Source: BD1-7 clade bacterium
GTDB taxonomy: Bacteria > Pseudomonadota > Gammaproteobacteria > Pseudomonadales > DT-91
Assembly (NCBI GenBank): GCA_902705865.1
Contig: CACSIO010000023.1
Coordinates: 414,187-470,887 of the forward strand
Reading direction: 5' to 3'
DNA length: 56,701 bases
Numbering within the stretch: position 1 is the stretch's first letter; each line of letters begins with the position of its first letter. Of the stretch, positions 44,131-53,399 are shown piece after piece. Made by a program: the position numbers and the translations under genes. The notes under the pieces were generated by a model. The model did not search any database and was not told the DNA's origin. It saw only the letters and a list, made by a program, of their open reading frames with translations.

Positions 44131-44949
44131 ATGACGCAACAAACACTTCCCAAGTCGTTAAAAGCTAGAGCCGTCTGGATCTCTGATGTTCATCTGGGTA
44201 ACAAGGATTGTAAAGCAGAATACCTGTTGCAGTTTCTAGATGCCATCGATTGTGAAACGCTCTACCTGGTCGGTGATATCATTGACTTGTGGTCGCTCAA
44301 GCGGCATTTCTATTGGCCCGCCAAGCATAATCAGGTATTTCGAAAAATTCTTAAGATGTCGCGCACGACGCGGGTGATTTATATCCCTGGCAACCACGAC
44401 ATGACATTTCGCGATTACGTCGGCGAAAAGTTTGGCGAAGTTGAAATACACCGTAACTTTGTTCACCAGACGATCGATGGTCGAAAGCTGTTGATGATGC
44501 ATGGCGACGAGCTGGATAACGTCATCCGTTTCGGTCGCTTAACCCGTTTTGTGGGTGATTATTCTTACGATCTTTTGTTGTTCCTCAATCGTTGGTCTCA
44601 TGTGATTCGATCACGGATGGGTTATCCATTTTGGTCATTGGCAGGCTACATCAAAACCCGTGTCGGCAAGGCCAAAAATGCCATTGATACGTTTGAATTG
44701 GCGGCTATTCAATGGGCCCGAAAACATGATGTTGATGGCATTATTTGTGGCCATATTCATCATCCGAATATTCGTTTTGATGATGAGATTGTCTACTGTA
44801 ACGACGGTGATTGGATTGAAAACTGCACATCGTTAGTCGAAACCTTAGAAGGTCGTCTGGAAATCATTCATTGGAGTGATCAACTCAAATCTGAAAAAAC
44901 GTTCGAGCTGATTGAATGGCGTGGTCGCAAATCCAGCGCGGTTGCATGA
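44131..44949 (+). CDS. UDP-2,3-diacylglucosamine diphosphatase-like metallophosphoesterase
   Basis: A 272-residue calcineurin-fold phosphoesterase. All metal-binding motifs are visible: SDVHLG, GDIIDLW, GNHD, HGDELD and GHIHHP. The family (COG2908) includes LpxH, which cleaves UDP-2,3-diacylglucosamine in lipid A synthesis, but this longer version may belong to a paralogous group (LpxH2-like), so the exact substrate is uncertain. GAGGGG lies 7 nt before the ATG. It stands alone, with a 200-bp gap to the P450 gene. Confidence 0.85.
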   Translation: MTQQTLPKSLKARAVWISDVHLGNKDCKAEYLLQFLDAIDCETLYLVGDIIDLWSLKRHFYWPAKHNQVFRKILKMSRTTRVIYIPGNHDMTFRDYVGEKFGEVEIHRNFVHQTIDGRKLLMMHGDELDNVIRFGRLTRFVGDYSYDLLLFLNRWSHVIRSRMGYPFWSLAGYIKTRVGKAKNAIDTFELAAIQWARKHDVDGIICGHIHHPNIRFDDEIVYCNDGDWIENCTSLVETLEGRLEIIHWSDQLKSEKTFELIEWRGRKSSAVA

Positions 44950-45151
44950 TGTGCACGCAAGTTTGTCGTTAACCCCCTTGCCGCACGTCGTGTCGGCAGC
45001 AACGGGCCGCTTAGTATAGGTGCAGTGTTAGGTTTCAACGAGATAGAGTAATTACAGAACAAGAAAATCTTTATAAGAATTAATATTCTTTTATCGGCAA
45101 TCGGTGTCTAAATTAAGAACTCGCAGGATTCTCACATCGGAAGTGTCGTTA

Positions 45152-46495
45152 ATGCAGCCTACATTCTTTGAAAAGCTAAAAATTGGTACCTATTGCGTTC
45201 GAAAAATCATCACCAGTCCCACTTTCAGCGATTATGCACCGGATAAAACCGATGCCTATTGCGCTAACCCCTACCCGGTTTATGACCGTCTGCTTTCTGA
45301 CAAAAAGATCTTTTTTGCGCCGAAGTTAGCGGCTTGGGTGGTCGGCGGTGATCTCAACACCATCAAATCTCTAATGCATAACCCTAAGTTGTCGATTCGT
45401 TTTCCGGATTGGCGATTTGCACCGCAAAAGCCCTACGAAAAAATGACAGACCTTGAACAGGTTAATGCCAATCTGTTGATGAGTATGTCGGCCGAAAATC
45501 ATAGTCGAGTTCGTCGCTTGGCTTCACCGGCGTTTAACCCCAGGCAGGTAGAAAATCTGACAGCAGACATTCAGGCGATCATTGATACCGAGCTGGATAG
45601 GATCGAAGGGCCATTTAATCTGCATGATCTTACGTCCACCATCCCATTGTATGCCTTGGCCGAATATATCGGTGTGCCGCGTGACTATCAGTCGGAATTC
45701 GCGGGGTTAACCGAGTCGATTTTGAGTAGCTATGATCCCAACATCAAGGTTTCCCCTGAGCTCGCGCTGTCAGGTTTGAAAATGATTCGGCATCTGATTG
45801 GCGAAAAGAAGCTGCAAGCACAGCAATTGATTACCGAATATGAATCGTTGCACGATACTGCTTTGTCATTGGACGACTATGTGTCACAGCACACCAAGGA
45901 ATTTCTAACCAGCCTGATGGTTAAAGTACTGAAGAGTGATGAGGGGCAAAAAATCACGGAAGAAGAGGCGTTATCGTTAGTCGCATCTGCTTTGGCTGCA
46001 GGTGCAGATACCACTTTGCATCACATCAATTGGGCCTATCGAAATATACTGCTGCACCCGCAAGTGATCCCCGAGATATTGGCCGATGAATCCGGCAAAA
46101 CACTCAATAACGCCATTATGGAAGCATACCGCTGGGATAACTTTGCACACTCCGGCTCAGCGCGCTTTGCATTGGAAGATATAGAAATATTTGGCCAGAA
46201 AATCGAGAAGGGTGAGATGATCCGGCCGATGAACTGCGCCATGATGCGCGACCCGAGAATGTTTGAGAACCCGAGCACGTATGACATACACCGTACAAAT
46301 TTAAAGGATGTCGTGCTCTTTGGTATCGGCCCGCATTATTGTCTCGGCGCCGCAATGGCGAGCAAAATTACTGAATTGACGATTGGCTCGCTGTTGCGCC
46401 GCTTCCCGCAGGCAACGATGATTTCTGAGCCTGAGTTGCGTGATCATTTTATCGCACGCTACATGACGCGGTTGATGATTGATCCTGGGTTGTAA
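45152..46495 (+). CDS. Cytochrome P450
   Basis: A soluble bacterial P450 of 447 residues. The heme loop is FGIGPHYCLGAAMA, with the Cys ligand at about residue 396. The I-helix oxygen-activation motif is AAGADTT at about residue 286, and the ExxR motif is EAYR at about residue 328. It is a monooxygenase needing a ferredoxin and reductase; no ferredoxin gene lies next to it. The substrate is unknown. ATG at 45152 is preceded by GGAAG at 9 nt; a GTG at 45104 would add 16 residues without a ribosome-binding site. A short dyad (AAGAAT/ATTCTT, 45075-45090) lies upstream. Confidence 0.92.
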   Translation: MQPTFFEKLKIGTYCVRKIITSPTFSDYAPDKTDAYCANPYPVYDRLLSDKKIFFAPKLAAWVVGGDLNTIKSLMHNPKLSIRFPDWRFAPQKPYEKMTDLEQVNANLLMSMSAENHSRVRRLASPAFNPRQVENLTADIQAIIDTELDRIEGPFNLHDLTSTIPLYALAEYIGVPRDYQSEFAGLTESILSSYDPNIKVSPELALSGLKMIRHLIGEKKLQAQQLITEYESLHDTALSLDDYVSQHTKEFLTSLMVKVLKSDEGQKITEEEALSLVASALAAGADTTLHHINWAYRNILLHPQVIPEILADESGKTLNNAIMEAYRWDNFAHSGSARFALEDIEIFGQKIEKGEMIRPMNCAMMRDPRMFENPSTYDIHRTNLKDVVLFGIGPHYCLGAAMASKITELTIGSLLRRFPQATMISEPELRDHFIARYMTRLMIDPGL

Positions 46496-46544
46496 AAGCC
46501 GGCCGTTAAGCGCAGGTGTGTGTTTTAGACTGGGGGCTATGTTG

Positions 46545-47192
46545 TCAGTGACTCGCTGTTGTTTGGTGGCTAATTTCGACGGTTGGCTGGTGGAATTCCA
46601 GATAGAGAATCCAGCGTTCGGCGTGAGAAGCATTAACGGCGAAGTGAGGCCGCGAGCCGTCAAACACAAATGCGTTGCCGGCCGTATGTTGGCGAAACTC
46701 CCCATCCACATTTAGATAGGCAAAGTTGTGCTCGGCTGCGCATCGTAAGGTCAAATGATACTGCAGCAGTTGCTGGGGTTTAAGTTCTGCATGAACGTGG
46801 GTGGGCAGCAAGGTTTGTGGCTTCATGCGCACCAGCGCAGCAACATGAATGCCCGATATCGACGCGAGCAAAGCGAGTGTTTGTGGCATCACTGATTGGG
46901 CAAACGCAACTGGGTGGTCGTGCAACACTAAGCCGAATTGTAGCCAGTTAGGGTTGGGGCCAAACACACCACCAAACCCGAGTGTCCAGCCATACTCGCC
47001 GCCATTATCCATATACTGCAGAATTTCTTCATGCACTTGCACATGGCTTTTTTGAATGCGATCGATGGGCATAGTGTGGCGTGTTAGTGCTTCAGCTTCA
47101 TCGGCAATGATGTGCCATTGGCCGGTCAACGCCTGTAATGTGGGAAAGTCTTCAAGGGCATAAAAAGCCGAGGAGGCAGGGGGTGTATGCAT
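46545..47192 (-). CDS. Aspartyl/asparaginyl beta-hydroxylase-like dioxygenase
   Basis: A 215-residue protein with the double-stranded beta-helix pattern of the Asp/Asn beta-hydroxylase family. The likely iron-binding His residues lie in THVHAEL and SRPHFAVN, and QYHLTL, YLNVDGEFR, GNAFVFDGSR and ERWILYLEFH are the typical strands. Family members use iron, oxygen and usually 2-oxoglutarate to hydroxylate a peptide or small molecule. The substrate is unknown. It is convergent with the P450 gene (49 bp between stop codons) and 24 bp downstream of the SpoIIAA-like gene, with which it is probably co-transcribed. Confidence 0.83.
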   Translation of the reverse strand: MHTPPASSAFYALEDFPTLQALTGQWHIIADEAEALTRHTMPIDRIQKSHVQVHEEILQYMDNGGEYGWTLGFGGVFGPNPNWLQFGLVLHDHPVAFAQSVMPQTLALLASISGIHVAALVRMKPQTLLPTHVHAELKPQQLLQYHLTLRCAAEHNFAYLNVDGEFRQHTAGNAFVFDGSRPHFAVNASHAERWILYLEFHQPTVEISHQTTASH

Positions 47193-47216
47193 ATCGATTT
47201 CCGCAGATTACCGAAT

Positions 47217-47582
47217 TTACTGGGCCTTTATAAACGCATGCGCATCGGCTTTTTTATCACTGCTGAAACACTGGATGGAAACATTTTGAAATAGCCGGTC
47301 TTCAATCAACGCCAGTTTGTGCATCCATTTCTTATCGGTAACCAGCACAATCGTTTTGAAATGACGGATGCTGATATCAAACAACAACCGGATTTTTTCG
47401 ACCAAGGCATCCAGTTCAATGCCGTCGAAGCTATGGATCTCCTGATAGAAACTGATCTTGCGATCATCCGCCGTTGCGTTTCGAATGTCGGTTAGGACCC
47501 GTAACATGTCGTCTTCCGATATTCTGCCGCTCCAACTGTACGCCAGATTGTCGGCGATACCGAGATCGATTTTGACCAGCAT
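47217..47582 (-). CDS. SpoIIAA-like (STAS/CRAL-TRIO type) protein
   Basis: A 121-residue protein with the pattern of the SpoIIAA-like family: YSWSGRISEDDMLRVLTDI at the start, a central ISFYQEIHSFDGIELDALVEKI, and HFKTIVLVTDKKWMHKLALIEDRL near the end. These small alpha/beta proteins are common in marine bacteria and lack a settled role; lipid binding or membrane association has been proposed for relatives. The ATG at 47582 is chosen with AGGTGA just upstream; a GTG seven codons earlier is the alternative. Confidence 0.78.
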   Translation of the reverse strand: MLVKIDLGIADNLAYSWSGRISEDDMLRVLTDIRNATADDRKISFYQEIHSFDGIELDALVEKIRLLFDISIRHFKTIVLVTDKKWMHKLALIEDRLFQNVSIQCFSSDKKADAHAFIKAQ

Positions 47583-47696
47583 AATCACCTGCCGTGTTTG
47601 CACTTTAACCCGGCAAGTATGGTAGTGGTCATGGGCTTCGGCAAGTATCTCGGGATGGGCCTTATCTTTTGATCGTTAACCGGCGATTTGTTGGGG

Positions 47697-50267
47697 TTAA
47701 TGGTTTTTCAGGTGACGTTTGGTTTTTGCCGTTGGTTTGAACGTTAGCGGGTCATCGGGCCACGGGTGTTTCGGATAGCGCCCCTTCATCTCCTTTTTAA
47801 CGCTGTCGTAGCCATTCGCCCAGAAAGCAGCCAGATCTTGAGTGACTTGCAGTGGTCGTCCTGCCGGCGACAGTAAATGTAATTTCACGGCGACTCTGCC
47901 GTTGGCGATAGTCGGTGTTTGTGTCGCGCCGAACATTTCTTGCAGTTTTACCGCCAATACTGGTGGCGATTCACCGTAATCCAGCGCAATGCGCGAGCCA
48001 GAGGGTACCGTTAGATGTGTGGGTGCTTGTTCATCGAGTTGTTGCGGTAAGGGCCAGGGCAGTAAGCTGCTGAGCATATCCGCGAGCGGCAGCGCGGCCA
48101 AGTGCCGGGCGTTTGTCACGCGAGCTGCATACGGGTCGAACCACTCCTGCAGGCGCGCACTTAAGCCGGAATCACTGACATCCGGCCAGCTATCACCATC
48201 AGCATCACACAGCAGCATGACTCGCTGTTGCCACTGCCGCAGGGTTGGTGTCCAGGGCAGTATATCCAAGCCTTGTTGATCAATCGCTTGGTGTAATGCC
48301 TGTAGTCGTTGGTCGTCCGGTAGATTGTTGAGCACACGGCTGCGGATCATCAGTTGCCCGAGATATTGACGGCGTTCAGCGATCAAACGTTGATCTTTGT
48401 TGTTCCAATAGACGGTATCTTGCGATGTGATGTCGTTACTCATCAGCGATTCGAGTTGTTCAAGGTCAATGGGGTTGGCTAAGCGAATGTGATCGTCGCG
48501 GCTTTTGCCATCTGCGGTTTGCTGACCACTGATCTCGGCAACGGCCAGCCAGCTATGGCGTCGCAGTGCGGAGGCATCTGAGATCATCGCCTGGCGGCCA
48601 TTGGCGAGTTGATACAACGTGCCGTTGTCGGTGCGTTGGCGAGCGATGCGATCCGGGTAGGCAAGTGCCACCATCGATGCCGAAGACAGCGGCTGGGCCG
48701 TCGCTTCTGCAGTATCGATAACGGCGTGGCAAAGTTGCTCAAACTGCTTCTGCTGCTGACGGCATCGTTGATACCAACCCATCAGCGGAGGCTGTTTGGG
48801 TTTGCCGGCAGCGAGAAGTTCGAGGTAATCATCGAGGCCATCGCGGCTGCCGTTGATATTGGGTAGCCGTTCAGATAGCAGTGCTGCGATGGCGGCGGCA
48901 GTGCGGGTGTGGCCCGCTTGGTGAGCGATTGTTAGCATATGTGCTAAGCGCGGGTGTGTTGGCATCTGTGCCATTTTCTCACCATGGCTGGTGAGTTTGG
49001 GCTGCCCTTGCGTTATATCAACTGCCTGCAATTGCGCCAGTAGATCCAGCGCTTGTTGAAACCCGGCCGCCGGGGGCGGGTCGAGCCAGTCGAGCTCGGT
49101 AGGATCGCCGACCCCCCAACTCAGCAGTTGCAGTGCCAAGGCGGTTAAATCCGTGTCGAGAATTTCGGGCGTGCTGTGGCGAGCCAGTTGCTGTTGTTGA
49201 TCTTGTGGCCATAAGCGATAGCAAAATCCGGGGCCGAGACGTCCGGCCCGGCCCATACGCTGCGTCGCTGAGGCTTGTGAGATGCGTTGCGTTTGCAGGC
49301 GTGCCATCGCGGTAGTTGGGTCGTAGACCGGTTTACGGGCCAGCCCGCTATCGACTACGACGTGAACGCCGTTGATGGTTAAACTGGTTTCAGCGATGTC
49401 GGTCGCTAGCACCACCTTACGTCGACCAGTCTGATGTCGAATCGCCGCTTGCTGTGCGGTTAACGGTAAACTGCCATACAGGGGCAGGATATCAATGGGC
49501 GACCCGCCAGACAGCGATGATTGTAAACGTTGCTGTACTTGATGGATTTCACGTTGCCCCGGCAGAAATACCAGCACGCTGTCAGTGGTGTCTGATAGGG
49601 CTTGCAAGGTAGTTTCAGTTACCGCATCAACTAAATCACGGGGGTGCGGTCGTTGTGGCCGATAGTTGAGCGTCACAGGGTATTGGCGGCCCTCACTGGT
49701 AACCACCGGCGCATGGTTCAATAACGTGCTCAGTGCTTCTGCATCCAGCGTGGCGGACATCGCCAGTAATCGCAGGGGGTTATCGGTATCACGAAAGAAC
49801 GCCCGGCCCTGCAAACACAGCGCAAGTCCGAGATCGGTGTTGAGGTTGCGCTCATGGCATTCATCAAAAATCACCATGGCGATACCCTCAAGAGAAGGGT
49901 CAGCCTGCAACATACGTGTGAGTACGCCCTCGGTGATGACCTCAATTTGTGTCCGTGGGCCGACACGGGTGTCCATGCGCATGCGATATCCCACGCGCTC
50001 CCCGACCTTCTCATCCAGTAAATCAGCCATGCGTTGAGCCGCATTGCGGGCAGCGATTCGACGTGGCTCCAGCACTAATATTTTGCCATCACCGAGCCAG
50101 CGTTCGTCGAGCAATGCCAAGGGAACACTGGTTGTTTTGCCGGCCCCTGGCGGTGCTTGAAGTACGAGCTCATGGCCGTTTTGAAAGCATGAACGAATGT
50201 CCGCCAATACAGTGTGTATAGGCAGTTGTGCCAGTTGTTGGCGGCAGGAATCCGGGAGCGACGGCAT
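47697..50267 (-). CDS. hrpB: ATP-dependent RNA helicase HrpB
   Basis: An 856-residue DEAH-type helicase. Walker A is APPGAGKTT at about residues 40-48, the helicase box is DECHERN, motif III SAT is present, and motif VI reads QRMGRAGR. The HrpB-specific C-terminal region, with FWANGYDSVKKEMKGRYPKHPWPDDP, identifies it rather than HrpA. Its cellular RNA target is not well established. ATG at 50267 starts 10 bp after the recG stop, so the order oxyR-recG-hrpB may be one transcript. A TTG eight codons upstream overlaps recG. Confidence 0.95.
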   Translation of the reverse strand: MPSLPDSCRQQLAQLPIHTVLADIRSCFQNGHELVLQAPPGAGKTTSVPLALLDERWLGDGKILVLEPRRIAARNAAQRMADLLDEKVGERVGYRMRMDTRVGPRTQIEVITEGVLTRMLQADPSLEGIAMVIFDECHERNLNTDLGLALCLQGRAFFRDTDNPLRLLAMSATLDAEALSTLLNHAPVVTSEGRQYPVTLNYRPQRPHPRDLVDAVTETTLQALSDTTDSVLVFLPGQREIHQVQQRLQSSLSGGSPIDILPLYGSLPLTAQQAAIRHQTGRRKVVLATDIAETSLTINGVHVVVDSGLARKPVYDPTTAMARLQTQRISQASATQRMGRAGRLGPGFCYRLWPQDQQQQLARHSTPEILDTDLTALALQLLSWGVGDPTELDWLDPPPAAGFQQALDLLAQLQAVDITQGQPKLTSHGEKMAQMPTHPRLAHMLTIAHQAGHTRTAAAIAALLSERLPNINGSRDGLDDYLELLAAGKPKQPPLMGWYQRCRQQQKQFEQLCHAVIDTAEATAQPLSSASMVALAYPDRIARQRTDNGTLYQLANGRQAMISDASALRRHSWLAVAEISGQQTADGKSRDDHIRLANPIDLEQLESLMSNDITSQDTVYWNNKDQRLIAERRQYLGQLMIRSRVLNNLPDDQRLQALHQAIDQQGLDILPWTPTLRQWQQRVMLLCDADGDSWPDVSDSGLSARLQEWFDPYAARVTNARHLAALPLADMLSSLLPWPLPQQLDEQAPTHLTVPSGSRIALDYGESPPVLAVKLQEMFGATQTPTIANGRVAVKLHLLSPAGRPLQVTQDLAAFWANGYDSVKKEMKGRYPKHPWPDDPLTFKPTAKTKRHLKNH

Positions 50268-50277
50268 AGTGTTTGAA

Positions 50278-52356
50278 TCAGCCTTGGGCAAAATAGTCGG
50301 CTTGGTGAATCCAGCGTTGCACGATGGTATCGATATTGCCGTGATGGGTATCCATCAGGGCATGGGCGTAGCGGCCAACAGCGGGCAGTAAATCGCGGTC
50401 GCGTTCCATGTCGGCAACTCGAAACATCAGCGCGCCAGTTTGGCGGGTACCCAACACTTCGCCCGGGCCACGTATTTTAAGATCGGTTTCAGCGATTTTA
50501 AAACCATCGTTGGTTTCACGCATCACTTGTAAGCGCTTTTTTGCAGTATCGGTCAGGGGCGACTGGTACATCAGTAAACAATGACTTTGATGGCTACCAC
50601 GACCAACGCGGCCACGCAGCTGATGCAGCTGGGCGAGACCGAGACGTTCGGGGTTCTCGATCACCATAATACTGGCGTTGGGCACGTTCACGCCTACTTC
50701 AATGACGGTGGTGGCGACCAATAAATCAATGTCGCCAGCGGCAAATGATGCCATAACATTGGCTTTTTCGTTGGCCTTCAGGCGGCCATGCACTAAACCG
50801 ACACGCACATCACTGAGTTCCTGCTGCAGGGCTTCTGCGGATTTTTCGGCGGCCTGGCAGTTAAGGCTTTCCGATTCTTCAATCAGGGTACATACCCAAT
50901 AGGCTTGCTGCCCGCCTTGGCAGGCAGAAGCTAGGCGCTGCATGACTTCGTGTCGACGGTGTTGTTCAAGTACGAGAGTATTGACGGGTTTACGACCGGG
51001 CGGTAATTCATCGATAACCGATAAATCCAGATCAGCGTAGGCCGTCATCGCGAGTGTGCGTGGAATCGGCGTGGCGGTCATGATCAGTTGATGCGGCACT
51101 TGACCACTTGCTGCGGCTTTATCGCGTAAGGCCAAGCGTTGATGAACGCCAAAGCGGTGCTGTTCATCAATGATCACTAGCCCCAGCCGGGCGAATTCAA
51201 CATCTTGTTGAAACACCGCATGGGTGCCGATCAGCATGTTCAACTCACCTGAGCGCAGGCGTTCGCCAACGGAGGTACGATGTTTTTGTCCGTGGCGGCC
51301 CATCAGTAAATCAAAGTTCACTGACGAGTCGTCGAACCATTCCGCGAAGCTATGATAGTGCTGCTCAGCGAGAATCTCAGTGGGCGCCATTAAGGCGACC
51401 TGCAAGCCACTATCGATCGCAGCACAGGCAGCCAGCGCCGCGACGATGGTTTTACCGCTACCGACGTCGCCTTGTACCAAGCGCAGCATGGGCTTGCCTT
51501 GCTCAACATCTTGATAAATCTGTTGCAGGCTGCGTTGTTGGGCATTGGTTAGTGTAAACGGCAATTGGTCGAGTAGCTGTTGTGCCAATGGGTTGGTGCC
51601 ACGCAGCACTGGAGCACTATGTTCGCGGTTTTTCTCACGCAGTTTTAGCATACTGAGCTGGTGTGCGAGTAGCTCTTCAAAGGCCAAGCGCTGTTGCGCC
51701 GGGTCAGTACCGTTGTGCAGGGCCTCTAAATCGGCATCTGGGGCCGGAGCGTGTAAGTGCAGCAACGCATCAGCTAGATGTAGATTCAGCCGTTGCAGTT
51801 CTTCCGGTAGATTGAACAACGCAAGGTCGCTACGATCTCGTTGCAGCAGATGTAGCGCTTGTGTCATCAATTTACGCCATTGATTCTGACTAACACCTTC
51901 TGTAGTGGGGTAAACCGGGGTGAGTCGATCGGGTAGCGGACTGAGAGGATCCGGGTTGATGGTGTATTCCGGGTGTACCATTTCCAACCCCTGACTGCCG
52001 AAACGGACGTCACCAAAACAACGAATCCGTTGGCCGGATCGAAACGCTTTTTGTTGTTGCTGGGCAAAGTGAAACAGGCGGATGCGCATCGCGGAGGTAC
52101 CGTCATTGAGCGTGACCATCAATGATCGGCGGGCACCAAATAATACCTGCGAGGATAATATCTCTGCCTCGATTACCGCATATTGGTGTGGTGTCAGCTG
52201 TTCAATCGGTGTAATGCGTGTACGATCTTCGTAGCGCAACGGCAGATGAAACAGCATATCGACAATTTGAGTAATGCCGAGTTTGGCGAGTTTTTCTGCC
52301 AGCTTGGGGCCGACCCCGCTGAGCTGGCTAACCGGGCTGTAGATAGTGACTGTCAT
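50278..52356 (-). CDS. recG: ATP-dependent DNA helicase RecG
   Basis: The protein has 692 residues, close to the 693 of E. coli RecG. The N-terminal wedge domain begins with LSGVGPKLAEKLAKLGI. Helicase motifs are QGDVGSGKTIVA, DEQHRFGVHQR, TATPIPRTLAM, and QLRGRVGRG in motif VI. RecG remodels stalled replication forks and Holliday junctions. ATG at 52356 has an AGG-type site 7 nt upstream and starts 27 bp after the oxyR stop. In Pseudomonas aeruginosa oxyR and recG are known to form an operon, which fits this arrangement. Confidence 0.97.
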   Translation of the reverse strand: MTVTIYSPVSQLSGVGPKLAEKLAKLGITQIVDMLFHLPLRYEDRTRITPIEQLTPHQYAVIEAEILSSQVLFGARRSLMVTLNDGTSAMRIRLFHFAQQQQKAFRSGQRIRCFGDVRFGSQGLEMVHPEYTINPDPLSPLPDRLTPVYPTTEGVSQNQWRKLMTQALHLLQRDRSDLALFNLPEELQRLNLHLADALLHLHAPAPDADLEALHNGTDPAQQRLAFEELLAHQLSMLKLREKNREHSAPVLRGTNPLAQQLLDQLPFTLTNAQQRSLQQIYQDVEQGKPMLRLVQGDVGSGKTIVAALAACAAIDSGLQVALMAPTEILAEQHYHSFAEWFDDSSVNFDLLMGRHGQKHRTSVGERLRSGELNMLIGTHAVFQQDVEFARLGLVIIDEQHRFGVHQRLALRDKAAASGQVPHQLIMTATPIPRTLAMTAYADLDLSVIDELPPGRKPVNTLVLEQHRRHEVMQRLASACQGGQQAYWVCTLIEESESLNCQAAEKSAEALQQELSDVRVGLVHGRLKANEKANVMASFAAGDIDLLVATTVIEVGVNVPNASIMVIENPERLGLAQLHQLRGRVGRGSHQSHCLLMYQSPLTDTAKKRLQVMRETNDGFKIAETDLKIRGPGEVLGTRQTGALMFRVADMERDRDLLPAVGRYAHALMDTHHGNIDTIVQRWIHQADYFAQG

Positions 52357-52383
52357 GTGTCAGCCTGATCCCTCGTTAGTGTT

Positions 52384-53298
52384 TTACAGCACACTGCATT
52401 TATTGACGGCATCACACAGCGTATCGATAGCTTTAAAGCGCGGGAAGCTGGCGCGCCAAGCCAGGGCGACGGTGCGGGTTGGAATCGAATCACCACTGAA
52501 GGGGCGAATGCACAGCTGTTCCTGATTGTAACCATATAGCCCCGCAGCCGATAACGGTAAAACGGTGATACCCAGGCCACTGGCGACCATATGTTTGAGA
52601 GTATCCAGTGAGGTATTCGCTGAAGCCGCAATCGGGTAGGTTTCTTTCTGCATTTGTTCTTTCAAGTGTGGGCAGGCATTGAGTACCTGATCACGGAAAC
52701 AATGCCCTTCACCAAGTAATAGAACGGTTTCTTCCGTCAGCTGGTCAATATTGATGGTACTTTGTTCGGCCCACGGGTGGTCTTTAGGCATCAATACAAC
52801 AAATGGCTCATCATAGAGTTTGCGAGTAACGACGTCAGATTCAGTAAAGGGCAGGGCGATAAGAATGACATCCAAGGCGGCATCAACCAACTTGCTACGC
52901 AGCACTTCGGTGTAGCTTTCTTCCAGTACCAGTGGCATATCAGGTGCCAGGCGTTTTAATTCGGGTAATAAGTGCGGGAATAGATAGGGGCCGATGGTAA
53001 AAATGGCGCCCAGTTTCAGTGGCGTACTGAGTGAATCTTTGCCGGCACTGGCGATTTCTTCCACCATCCGCGCTTGAGAGAGCACCAAGCGAGCCTGCTG
53101 AATGACTTGTTCGCCGATAGCGGTTGGGAATATATGATTCTTGCTGCGTTCGATCAGCGAGATTCCAAGCTTTTCTTCGAGCTTTTTCAGCGCGATACTC
53201 AGGGTCGGTTGGCTGACGTGACAAATTTCAGCCGCCCGCCCAAAATGGCCGGTTTCCGCCAGCGTGACTAGATAACGTAATTCGGTTAGAGTCATCAT
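52384..53298 (-). CDS. oxyR: Hydrogen peroxide sensor and transcription regulator OxyR
   Basis: A LysR-type regulator of 304 residues. The N-terminal helix-turn-helix contains HFGRAAEICHVSQPTLSIALKKLEE. The redox pair is in GEGHCFRDQVLNACPHL, where the two Cys are nine residues apart as C199 and C208 in E. coli OxyR, so disulfide switching by peroxide should work. ATG at 53298 is chosen by alignment to E. coli OxyR and by GGGA 9 nt upstream; neighbouring ATGs at 53295 and 53307 are possible. It is divergent from the YeeZ-like gene across 101 bp containing a 13-bp palindrome. Confidence 0.95.
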   Translation of the reverse strand: MMTLTELRYLVTLAETGHFGRAAEICHVSQPTLSIALKKLEEKLGISLIERSKNHIFPTAIGEQVIQQARLVLSQARMVEEIASAGKDSLSTPLKLGAIFTIGPYLFPHLLPELKRLAPDMPLVLEESYTEVLRSKLVDAALDVILIALPFTESDVVTRKLYDEPFVVLMPKDHPWAEQSTINIDQLTEETVLLLGEGHCFRDQVLNACPHLKEQMQKETYPIAASANTSLDTLKHMVASGLGITVLPLSAAGLYGYNQEQLCIRPFSGDSIPTRTVALAWRASFPRFKAIDTLCDAVNKCSVL

Positions 53299-53347
53299 CG
53301 TTTGCATTCCCAGACTATCACTGGTGCCCAGATTACCTTTTTTAGTG

Positions 53348-53360
53348 GCTATTGAATAGC
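53348..53360. promoter_or_regulatory. 13-bp palindrome between oxyR and the YeeZ-like gene
   Basis: GCTATTGAATAGC is a perfect dyad with 6-bp arms around one central G. It lies in the divergent region, 40-50 bp from both starts. LysR-type regulators bind such dyads, so it is a candidate for OxyR autoregulation, but it does not match the spaced ATAG/CTAT array of E. coli OxyR sites. Confidence 0.4.
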
Positions 53361-53399
53361 AATCGCAAATCACTTTTCAATTATTGAGAAATTTTAGCA

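Noticed and set aside
45075..45090. Short AAGAAT/ATTCTT dyad upstream of the P450 gene as a terminator
   Set aside because: The stem is only 6 A-T-rich pairs and would be too weak; it may be a chance dyad or an operator, so it is only mentioned in the P450 entry.
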